Shown here: positions 52,819 through 60,278 of the stretch, in pieces | Numbering within the stretch: the stretch's first letter is position 1 | How the letters are laid out: the number at the start of each line of letters is the position of its first letter | Source: UBA11740 sp035635855 | GTDB lineage: Bacteria > Acidobacteriota > Blastocatellia > Pyrinomonadales > Pyrinomonadaceae | Assembly: GCA_035635855.1 (NCBI GenBank) | Contig: DASQAF010000046.1 | Span: forward strand, 1-64,000 | Direction of reading: 5' to 3' | DNA: 64,000 nt | Program-made: the position numbers and the translations under genes | Notes under the pieces: model-generated | The model's database searches: none | Told to the model about the DNA's origin: nothing | The model's input: only the letters and a program-made list of their open reading frames with translations

Positions 52819-54615
52819 ATGATGAAGACGAAGAACCCATCGCCCCACTGTGCCAGACTCTCGTTAACGCTTCTGAGATACGGCACAGTCCTCGCGCTTA
52901 GCGCCATGCTGGTTGCCGCGCAAAGCCGGATTATTCGGCCCCCGACGCAAAGCAACGCTGCCGGTCCGTCAAAGCGGCCTCATGTCGCCACTCTGCGGGC
53001 TAGTGATTCACCGGACGGTTCGCGCGTGTCACTCTCTTCAGATCAATCGCTGAACAACTATGAAGCCTATCGTCGTGGCGACCGCTTCTATGTGAGAATT
53101 CCAGCCGCGGATGTGCCCAGGGCCGAAGCAACCCGCGGCCGTGGTTTTGCCGATGTGAAGGCCCAGCGCAGCGGAGACAGCACGGTGGTTTCCTTTCGGC
53201 TACAGCCGGGAGCTACGGCACACGTCGAACAGCACTCAAACCGGCTCGAGGTTGTGTTCACGATGCCGGGTGGAAACACCAGCACGAACGCCGGGCGCGA
53301 CACGACGCGGCGGCAATCGAACCCTGATTCGGCCGTAAACCGGAAAGCGAACGCCAACAAACCGAGTTCTTCAAATTCATCGAGCGCGTTGAGGAACGCA
53401 AACACGTCAGCGAACCGAAACGCAAATCGGGCGGCAACGCGAGGCCCCGTTCCTTCTAATAATAATACCGCGAGCAAGTCCGCCTCGCTCATAGCGCCGT
53501 CGACAAATGCCGGATCAAAACCAGGAGCGACACCGGTCGCGACTCCGAAACCAGATCCCTCGACTAAGCCGATCACGACGACCGCTCAGAAAACAGCATC
53601 AGCAACGCCTGCGTCTCAACCGACGCCCGCGCCGCAGGTGCAAACCCGGGGAACTTTTTTGGGACGGATGAAAGAGCGAGTTAATTACTGGATCCTGCTG
53701 GCTCAATTGAATCCCATTCCGGTGGCCATCGGCGCCGGCGTCCTCTTACTTATCATCGCGCTGCTTATTCTTCAGCGCCGCCGTGCCCGGGAAACGCGGC
53801 GCGCGCGTCCCAGCCGAACCGAATCGCGTAAGACGAAGCCTGGCGTTGACGGCGCTACCAGCGTTCAGTCAACGGCCTCAAAACCTGAATCAAGTTTACC
53901 CGCGTCGGTTCCAGCGACCGCCGCGGCTGCAGCACCGGCCGTAGTCGCGGCAAGCTCCAAAGAAGAGCGTGCCGAACCGAAAGCCCCCAAGCCGCCGGCG
54001 ACCGCAGTGCCTGATTCCGCGGACGTCGCCCGTCGCCAGCGGATTGCGCGCGTGGCGGAAGAGATTAAGAACGTGATGGCGGGCGGCGATTATGATGAAA
54101 GCGTAATTGGTTCTGATGATCGCGACACCCGCCAATTGGTTGGGGCAGAATTGCTGGCCGCGCTTGTCGGTCGCAACGTGCCGCGTCGCCAGCGCGCCCG
54201 CGCAGCTTTCATGAAACATGGTTACTTTGACGATGCGACCCACGATCTACGCACTGCTGAATCTCCCAACGAACGCGCCGCAGCCGCGCGCCGGCTCAGC
54301 TTTGTTCACGAAAGCGAGGCCACGCCGCACCTGATCGGAGCGCTGGACGATCCTTCTCCTGACGTGCGGCGCGCCGCCGTTGAAGCCCTGATGGATTTGC
54401 GAGATCCGGCAGCCATTGGCCCGTTGAACTCTTTGATGCAAACTGAGAATGATCGAAAAGTACCGCGCACTCTGATTAAGCATGCGATTGATGCCTGCGC
54501 CACCAGCACGCCTGCGGAATACTCGACCCCTCCGAGTTCGCCTGTTGCTTCCCAAAAGCTTCCTGAACCTTCTTCTCTGCCGGTAGATTCTGAACGAGAG
54601 GTAATCGAACTATGA
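52819..54615 (+). CDS. HEAT-repeat membrane protein 2 with AMIN-like N-terminal domain
   Basis: A 598-residue protein. A signal peptide (YGTVLALSAMLVAAQSRI) is followed by a beta domain resembling AMIN-type modules (RVSLSSDQSLNNYEAYRRGD, FYVRIPAADVP). A long Asn/Ser/Thr/Pro low-complexity linker (about 155-275) leads to a transmembrane helix (VAIGAGVLLLIIALLILQRR, about 309-328). The cytoplasmic end carries block A HEAT repeats (KHGYFDDATHDLRTAESPNE, then EATPHLIGALDDPSPDVRRA) similar to protein 1. The stop overlaps the next start by 4 bp. Confidence 0.7.
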   Translation: MMKTKNPSPHCARLSLTLLRYGTVLALSAMLVAAQSRIIRPPTQSNAAGPSKRPHVATLRASDSPDGSRVSLSSDQSLNNYEAYRRGDRFYVRIPAADVPRAEATRGRGFADVKAQRSGDSTVVSFRLQPGATAHVEQHSNRLEVVFTMPGGNTSTNAGRDTTRRQSNPDSAVNRKANANKPSSSNSSSALRNANTSANRNANRAATRGPVPSNNNTASKSASLIAPSTNAGSKPGATPVATPKPDPSTKPITTTAQKTASATPASQPTPAPQVQTRGTFLGRMKERVNYWILLAQLNPIPVAIGAGVLLLIIALLILQRRRARETRRARPSRTESRKTKPGVDGATSVQSTASKPESSLPASVPATAAAAAPAVVAASSKEERAEPKAPKPPATAVPDSADVARRQRIARVAEEIKNVMAGGDYDESVIGSDDRDTRQLVGAELLAALVGRNVPRRQRARAAFMKHGYFDDATHDLRTAESPNERAAAARRLSFVHESEATPHLIGALDDPSPDVRRAAVEALMDLRDPAAIGPLNSLMQTENDRKVPRTLIKHAIDACATSTPAEYSTPPSSPVASQKLPEPSSLPVDSEREVIEL

Positions 54616-56867
54616 CAGCTCACGAATTGCTTGCTCAGCTCCGCGAAAAAGGCGTCGAGGTGAAAACCTCAGGCGAGGATCGCCTGGTCATCGATGCGCC
54701 GCGCGGCACCATCACTGACGAGTTGCGCAGCGCCCTCGCCGCGCACAAAGCCGAACTGATGCAGATTCTCAAAGCTGAGCAGGCAGAGAGCAAGCCGGTC
54801 GTCCTTGATAGTGAAGTTGCGGCGTCGCCTCTAAGTGCACCATCGATTTCCGAACAGCCACGCGCAAAGGTCCCACCCCCGGATGAAAGTGTGTTGGTCG
54901 CCGCCAGCACCGCCGAAGAAATCAATCAGCTGCAGACCGAGCTAATGCGGCTGCGCACGGAAGAAGAGGCCCGCCGCGCTGAAGTCGAGGCCGCCAGACT
55001 CGCGGCCGAGCACGCTCTGCGAGCTGAGCAGGAGCGTTGGCGTCGGGCGGAAGAAGAGGGTGCGCGGCGACGCGCTGAGCAGGAAAAGAAACGAATCGAA
55101 GCCGAGGCGCGGGAAGGGGCCAAAGAAGAAAATCGCCGTCAGATCGCCGAACGCGAATTGGCGCGCGCTCAAGAGGAACTAATACGCATGCGCGCCATGG
55201 AGGAAACGCGCCGCGCCGAAGTTGAGGCACAGATGCGAGAGGCCGGCCAGGCGCACGAAGCCGAATTGAACGCGCTTCGCCTGGCGGAACAGGAGCCCGC
55301 GCGTCGACGAGCCGAAGAAGAGCGACGCTATCTGGAAACAGAAGGCCGTAAGAAGGCCCAGGAAGACGAACTGCGCCGGCGCGCGGAGATGAGATTCAGG
55401 GCCGTCGAAGAAGAGATTGAGCGGGTGCAGGCCCGCGAAGCCGCACGCATCAGGGCTGCAGGAGAATCGCAGCGTTTGGCGGAAGAAGCCGCGCGGCGCC
55501 GGGCCGAAGAAGAAGCTCGTCGTCACGCCGAAGATGTAGCTCGCCGGCGCGCCGAAGAGGAAGCGCTGCTACGCGCGCAGATCGAAGCTGAAATGCGCGC
55601 CGAGGCAGAAGAACGACGCAAGGTCGAAGAAGAAAGTCGCCGACGTGCCGAAGGAGAGGCCCGTCGTCGGGCGGAAGAGGAAGCCCAGCGAATCGCCGCC
55701 GAGGCTGCTCGACGTCAGGCCGAAGAAGAAGCTCGCCACCAGGCGGAGGAGGAAACGCGGCGCCGCGCTGCGGAAGAGGATCGCCTACGCGCCGAAGAAG
55801 AAGCGCGCCGTCAGGCAGAGGAGCAGGCCCGACTAAGAGCCGAAGCCGAGTTAAGAATGAAGGCCGAAGCGGAAGCGCGCCAGCGCGCCGAGCTTGAGGC
55901 TCGCATTCGTGCCGAAATTGAGGCGAAGATTCGCGCCGAAGAGGCAGAGCGCCTGGCAGCGGAAGACGCTCGCGGCCGTGCTGAGCAGTTGCGAATTGTG
56001 GCGGATGAATCCGCTAAGGCCGAAGCGCAACGCGAATCTTCATTCGAGATTGGACGCGGCGAAGTTGATGAAAACCGTCCGGCGGAATCAGACACCGACG
56101 GTGTGACTGACATCGTTGAGTGGTTCGACGTCGGCATGCAAAGCCGCGATCAGGTTCGAGAGATCGACCTGGCAGCGCCGCTGACTTTACCTGAAGATCA
56201 GTTCGGCATCATGCAGGACGATGCCGCCGGCGAGTTCCAACCCGTAAGCGTGCCGGAAACTAATGCCCCGTTTGGAGCGCCGGGGATCGCTCCCGGGATG
56301 CTGAGGCAACTGGAAAGTGAGTACCCGGCTGAGCGTGCGGCCGGCGTCAGTAATCTTCCGCAGTTGGGCGGCGAAGAAGCCTTTCAACAGATCAGTGCGG
56401 CCTTTGACGACCAGTCGGCCGAGGTCCGTAGCGCCGCCGCGCTCGCGATGTTTGAATTCCAGGAGGATCGCGCCGCCGTTTTCACGCGTGCGCTGCGTGA
56501 GGCGTCACCGGAACGCCGTCGCAGGATTGGCTCGGCAATCGCTTCGTCCGGACTTGCCGCGCAAGCGATCAGAAATCTTACCGGAGAAAGCCGGGACAAG
56601 ACTTACGACGCGTTTTCGTTATTGTTTCTCATGTCCAAAGCGGGCGAGACTCAGTCGTTGATGCGCGCAATCGAAGAGGATCCAAACATTGAAGTACGCC
56701 TTGCAGTAGTAAAGCTGCTGGCACTCAGCGGCCAGCCGGACGTCCTGACCGCATTTCGCCGCATGGCCGTGCGCGGAAGCTTGCCGCCGGAAGTGCGTTC
56801 GGCAGTGATGGAAGCCATCTATCAAATTACCAGCCAGACGCCGGAGGAAACGCCTTCGATGGCGTAG
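54612..56867 (+). CDS. TubC-type docking domain, coiled-coil and HEAT protein
   Basis: A 751-residue cytoplasmic protein. Residues 1-54 match the TubC N-terminal docking domain of NRPS/PKS enzymes: TAHELLAQLREKGVEVKTSG, then LVIDAPRGTITDELRSALAA and HKAELMQILK. Residues about 100-490 are a continuous Ala/Glu/Arg coiled coil (RRRAEEEARRHAEDVARRRA type). An acidic linker (IVEWFDVGM) is followed by C-terminal HEAT repeats (about 555-751) matching block B of protein 1 (EDPNIEVRLAVVKLLALSG, MAVRGSLPPEVRSAVMEAIY). Its ATG overlaps the previous stop (ATGA). No NRPS or PKS genes are nearby. Confidence 0.75.
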   Translation: MTAHELLAQLREKGVEVKTSGEDRLVIDAPRGTITDELRSALAAHKAELMQILKAEQAESKPVVLDSEVAASPLSAPSISEQPRAKVPPPDESVLVAASTAEEINQLQTELMRLRTEEEARRAEVEAARLAAEHALRAEQERWRRAEEEGARRRAEQEKKRIEAEAREGAKEENRRQIAERELARAQEELIRMRAMEETRRAEVEAQMREAGQAHEAELNALRLAEQEPARRRAEEERRYLETEGRKKAQEDELRRRAEMRFRAVEEEIERVQAREAARIRAAGESQRLAEEAARRRAEEEARRHAEDVARRRAEEEALLRAQIEAEMRAEAEERRKVEEESRRRAEGEARRRAEEEAQRIAAEAARRQAEEEARHQAEEETRRRAAEEDRLRAEEEARRQAEEQARLRAEAELRMKAEAEARQRAELEARIRAEIEAKIRAEEAERLAAEDARGRAEQLRIVADESAKAEAQRESSFEIGRGEVDENRPAESDTDGVTDIVEWFDVGMQSRDQVREIDLAAPLTLPEDQFGIMQDDAAGEFQPVSVPETNAPFGAPGIAPGMLRQLESEYPAERAAGVSNLPQLGGEEAFQQISAAFDDQSAEVRSAAALAMFEFQEDRAAVFTRALREASPERRRRIGSAIASSGLAAQAIRNLTGESRDKTYDAFSLLFLMSKAGETQSLMRAIEEDPNIEVRLAVVKLLALSGQPDVLTAFRRMAVRGSLPPEVRSAVMEAIYQITSQTPEETPSMA

Positions 56868-56881
56868 GCTGTATGGTGCAG

Positions 56882-56906
56882 TAGCCCGACCATGAGGGCG
56901 GGCGCA
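56882..56906 (+). repeat. REP-like arm, copy 7
   Basis: TAGCCCGACCATGAGGGCGG then GCGCA directly follows the HEAT/TubC gene and abuts the truncated ORF at 56913. Confidence 0.5.
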
Positions 56907-56912
56907 TCATTT

Positions 56913-57095
56913 CTATCTAGGATCATCGAAATTGAACTGCGTCACAAGCGCACGATGCATGATTATTTCGGCAGCATTGTCGAGTAGAATCAAACCCAGC
57001 CTGTATCCCAGCAGAGACCGACTCAGCAAATGGGCTTTTGCCGCCTCTACCTGTTCGTAGATGAGTCTGATACGGATCACAAAACGTGCAGTCAA
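56913..57095 (-). pseudogene. Truncated hypothetical protein fragment
   Basis: A 60-codon frame with IRLIYEQVEAAKAHLLSRSL followed by LGYRLGLILLDNAAEIIMHR. The helix YRLGLILLDNAAEI recalls the N-terminal part of larger hypothetical proteins of defence or TA neighbourhoods, so this is probably a 5' fragment ended by a TAG next to a REP arm. It could also be a short intact gene. Confidence 0.35.
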
Positions 57096-57113
57096 TCAGC
57101 TCTGTCTATGCAT

Positions 57114-57386
57114 TCACGCGACTTCCTTCACGTAACGCACAACGGGCACGGTTATTGTTTTTCGCTTGGGCAAGCGCCTGAGGTTTTGGATCAGAGTTGC
57201 TAGTTGCCGTCCGACATCGGCTTTGACGATCTTCTCGCCGCACTGAGGACAGACCCCCGCTGGAACCGATTCAACAACTATTAATTTTCCCTTGAGCCAG
57301 AAGTCCTGATTGATTCTCTTTTCTTTCATCTGCTCACCGCAGACGTGGCATTTTCCATAATCGTAAGTTGATTTGTTATTGCTCAT
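57114..57386 (-). CDS. YgiT-type zinc-finger antitoxin
   Basis: A 90-residue protein starting at ATG 57386. Two C-x-x-C pairs (KCHVCGEQM and CPQCGEKIV) form the YgiT/MqsA-type zinc finger, and the C-terminal half (ADVGRQLATLIQNLRRLPKR) is basic. Such proteins are antitoxins to the small RNase-like toxin encoded immediately upstream. The neighbouring DUF4258 gene ends 4 bp before this start, the usual toxin-then-antitoxin order, but that toxin gene is broken here. ATG 57404 would add six residues. Confidence 0.8.
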   Translation of the reverse strand: MSNNKSTYDYGKCHVCGEQMKEKRINQDFWLKGKLIVVESVPAGVCPQCGEKIVKADVGRQLATLIQNLRRLPKRKTITVPVVRYVKEVA

Positions 57387-57390
57387 GGTC

Positions 57391-57669
57391 TCACTCCAGC
57401 GCATACGCGGTTATGAACAGCAGTTTGCCAATCTCTTTGATTCGACAAATGACAGCCGCCTCTCGTTCATCGGTGGTCGTTCCAACTATCTCGTATCGAG
57501 CTCCTCGAGGGTCGCCTGTGAATCGTCGGCGGATGCTGCCGGTGGCAACTACGCTTTCGATATCAACAAACAGCAAATCGTCGTTCGCCATCTCTTAAAA
57601 GAAGTGCGGAATCGCGAACTCATATTCGTCATCCCGCACCTTCTCTCGAATGACATCTATGATAGCCAG
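57391..57669 (-). pseudogene. DUF4258 toxin gene with in-frame TAA
   Basis: The 3' part (57391-57591) encodes DLLFVDIESVVATGSIRRRF, then DPRGARYEIVGTTTDEREAA and VICRIKEIGKLLFITAYALE, the conserved core and end of DUF4258 proteins. Upstream in the same frame, IIDVIREKVRDDEYEFAIPH then FF supplies the missing N-terminus, but a TAA at 57595-57597 interrupts it. An ATG lies two codons after the stop. No ATG is found at the 5' end, where CTG 57669 is the most upstream candidate. One base change (GAA to TAA) would explain the stop. Confidence 0.65.
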
Positions 57670-57710
57670 CGGTTATCTGCCCCCTATTCATCGTAAAACT
57701 ACTTCCCCGA

Positions 57711-57907
57711 CTATAGGTTTGCCCATACGGCATCTTTCTCGATTGTATTCCAGTCGTTGCTCAGTGCAGACTCGCTGAGCAGAGGGCCATTGAATGAGCC
57801 GTCATGGGACTGCTCGCGGAGAAACCGCGCGAAGTTGTAAACCTCGCGCTGAAGATTCTCAGGTAGACTGGCGACCTCCTTCTTTCAATTAGCTCCTCAG
57901 TGCTCAT
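57711..57907 (-). pseudogene. DUF2281 family antitoxin with single-base frameshift
   Basis: ATG 57907 begins MSTEELIE. One base out of frame the sequence continues KKEVASLPENLQREVYNFAR, then FLREQSHDGSFNGPLLSES and DWNTIEKDAVWANL to the TAG at 57711. The total length of 197 nt fits a 65-codon gene that has lost one base near 57885. DUF2281 proteins are small antitoxins, usually paired with PIN-domain toxins. No PIN gene is seen here. The rest of the spacer to uvrB (57908-58023) shows nothing clear. Confidence 0.6.
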
Positions 57908-58023
57908 GGTGATCCAGTTTAGTCCAAGTCAGCCTTTGGCGTAAATGTAACGATCTTTATCAAGATACACACTCCCTCCTGCACGTTTGGCTAAAGACCA
58001 TCCAGCATTTACTATTGCTGGTT

Positions 58024-60012
58024 ATGCCTTTCACGCTTAAATCAGACTATCAGCCCTGTGGCGACCAGCCAGAGGCTATCGACGCTCTGGTGCGGGGCCT
58101 TAGTGATGGTTCGAGAGATCAGGTGCTGCTCGGTATCACCGGCAGTGGCAAAACGTTCACCATTGCCAGTGTCATTGACCGCACGCAGCGGCCGACACTG
58201 GTAATCGCTCATAACAAGACGCTGGCCGCGCAGCTTTATCAGGAATTCAAAACGCTGTTCCCGGAGAACTCAGTCGAGTATTTCGTTTCGTACTATGACT
58301 ATTACCAGCCGGAGGCGTACGTCCCCGCATCGGACACTTATATAGAAAAAGACGCGATCGTTAACGAGGAGATCGACCGGCTGCGCATGTCAGCTACCCG
58401 CGCGCTATTCGAACGCCGCGATGTGATCGTCGTCGCCAGCGTGTCTTGCATCTATGGCCTCGGCGATCCGGATGCTTACTACGGCATGCTGGTTTTTCTT
58501 GAACCAGGCATGCGCATCGCGCGCGACACCCTGCTGCAACGGCTGGTCGAATTGCAGTACGAGCGCAACGACGTCGATTTCAAACGCGGCAGCTTTCGCG
58601 TGCGCGGTGATGTGGTCGAGATCTATCCGAGCTATCAGGACGAGGCTTACCGCGTCGAGTTGTGGGGCGACGAGATCGATTCCATCTCAACCATCGATCC
58701 CCTGCTGGGCGAAGTCACCCAACGTCACACCACCCGGCTGCCGATTTATCCGAAGTCGCATTACGTCATGCCGCGCAGCACGCTCAAACGAGCGATCAAA
58801 TCCATTCGTGAAGAGCTGGATTGGTGGGAACCGAAGTTAATCGAAGAAGGCAAGCTGGTCGAAGCCCAACGGCTGCATCAGCGCACGATGTTCGACATGG
58901 AGATGATGAAAGAGATGGGCTTCTGTCGCGGCATCGAAAACTATTCGCGGCACCTGACCGGGAAAAAGCCGGGCGAGCCGCCGCCGACCCTGCTCGATTA
59001 TTTGCCCCGCGACACCCTGGTAGTCATAGATGAATCGCATCAGACGATCCCGCAGGTGCGCGGGATGTTTTTCGGCGATCAGTCGCGCAAGCGTACGCTG
59101 GTAGAATACGGATTTCGTTTGCCGTCCGCGCTCGACAATCGGCCGTTGAATTTTGACGAATTTGAAGAGCGAGTGGCGCAAAGAATCTATGTCTCGGCCA
59201 CGCCGGGCCCTTACGAGCTGACGAAATCCAGCGGCGAAGTAGTCGAACAGATCATCCGGCCGACAGGACTGATGGATCCGGAAGTCGAAATCCAGCCGGT
59301 CAAAGGCCAAATCGATCACCTGCTCGGTGAATGCCGTGCCCGGGCGGAGCGGAAAGAGCGCGTGCTGGTGACCACTCTCACCAAGAAGATGGCAGAGGAC
59401 TTGACGGAATATTTCACGGAAGTCGACGTGCGCGTGCGTTATCTTCATTCCGACATCGAGACGCTCGAGCGCATTAAGATCTTGCGCGACCTGCGGCGGG
59501 GCGAGTTTGATGTACTGGTCGGGATCAACTTGCTGCGCGAAGGCCTTGATTTGCCGGAAGTTTCCCTGGTGGCGATCCTTGATGCCGACAAAGAAGGCTT
59601 CCTGCGTTCCGAATCATCTCTGATTCAGACGATCGGACGGGCGGCGCGCAACGCCCGCGGGAAAGCGATTCTGTATGCCGACCGCGTGACGGATTCAATG
59701 AAGCGCGCGATTGACGAGACCAGGCGACGACGGGCGTTGCAGGAAGTCTACAACCGCGAGCATGGCATCACGCCCAGGACTATTATCAAACCGATTGAGG
59801 CGACTCTGGTGACCGCGGCCGAAGCCGACTATTTCAAAGTGCCTTTGGAGCTGGAAGACATCGAAGGCTACAGTGCTGCGCAAATTGAAGAGACGATTGC
59901 GCGGTTGGATTTTGAAATGCGCGAGCATGCGAAGAAATTCGAGTTTGAAAAGGCCGCGGAACTGCGCGACCGGATCAAGTATCTACGCGAACGCGAGCTC
60001 GTAGTGGCATAG
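58024..60012 (+). CDS. uvrB: UvrABC excinuclease subunit B
   Basis: A 662-residue UvrB, the helicase-like subunit that verifies DNA damage with UvrA and recruits UvrC. Walker A is LLGITGSGKTFTIAS. The beta-hairpin region is VEYFVSYYDYYQPEAYVP. The DEAD-like motif is LVVIDESHQTIPQ and motif VI is QTIGRAARNARGKAILYAD. A C-terminal UVR motif (FEMREHAKKFEFEKAAELRD) binds UvrC. I start at ATG 58024 (MPFTLKSDYQP); the frame also allows TTG 58015. No clear Shine-Dalgarno sequence. Confidence 0.97.
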   Translation: MPFTLKSDYQPCGDQPEAIDALVRGLSDGSRDQVLLGITGSGKTFTIASVIDRTQRPTLVIAHNKTLAAQLYQEFKTLFPENSVEYFVSYYDYYQPEAYVPASDTYIEKDAIVNEEIDRLRMSATRALFERRDVIVVASVSCIYGLGDPDAYYGMLVFLEPGMRIARDTLLQRLVELQYERNDVDFKRGSFRVRGDVVEIYPSYQDEAYRVELWGDEIDSISTIDPLLGEVTQRHTTRLPIYPKSHYVMPRSTLKRAIKSIREELDWWEPKLIEEGKLVEAQRLHQRTMFDMEMMKEMGFCRGIENYSRHLTGKKPGEPPPTLLDYLPRDTLVVIDESHQTIPQVRGMFFGDQSRKRTLVEYGFRLPSALDNRPLNFDEFEERVAQRIYVSATPGPYELTKSSGEVVEQIIRPTGLMDPEVEIQPVKGQIDHLLGECRARAERKERVLVTTLTKKMAEDLTEYFTEVDVRVRYLHSDIETLERIKILRDLRRGEFDVLVGINLLREGLDLPEVSLVAILDADKEGFLRSESSLIQTIGRAARNARGKAILYADRVTDSMKRAIDETRRRRALQEVYNREHGITPRTIIKPIEATLVTAAEADYFKVPLELEDIEGYSAAQIEETIARLDFEMREHAKKFEFEKAAELRDRIKYLRERELVVA

Positions 60013-60030
60013 GAGAAGGTGGAATCATTT

Positions 60031-60273
60031 ATGAGCGATCGGGTGTTCGGATCTTGTTGTTCTGATCTCATTGATGCAATGACAAGTCCGCCTAATTCTT
60101 TCTTTAGAGTCGAAGAAAACGGTGTGCTGTACCTGACAATTGGCTATATGCCAACTGCTCAGGGCTCCGCTTGGTTTGATCAAGCGGTTCTCTTTTGTCC
60201 CTTCTGTGGTTCGCAGCTTCAGGATCGCGACGAAATCCGGAGGCAGGCGAGGTCCGCCGATGCGGTGAGTTAG
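60031..60273 (+). CDS. Small hypothetical protein with zinc-ribbon-like CPFC motif
   Basis: An 80-residue protein between uvrB and the flavoprotein gene, 18 and 5 bp from its neighbours. It contains GSCCSDLIDAMTSPPNSFFR, then a beta stretch VLYLTIGYMPTAQGSAWFDQ and a C-terminal AVLFCPFCGSQLQDRDEI. The CC and CPFC pairs could bind zinc together. I recall similar short proteins but no named family. An in-frame ATG at 60019 is an alternative start. Confidence 0.6.
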   Translation: MSDRVFGSCCSDLIDAMTSPPNSFFRVEENGVLYLTIGYMPTAQGSAWFDQAVLFCPFCGSQLQDRDEIRRQARSADAVS

Positions 60274-60278
60274 TTGCA

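Noticed and set aside
54950..56000. Repetitive GCCGAAGAAGA tract, possible tandem repeat or CRISPR-like array
   Set aside because: It is coding repetition for an Ala/Glu/Arg coiled coil; there are no regular spacers or constant repeats.
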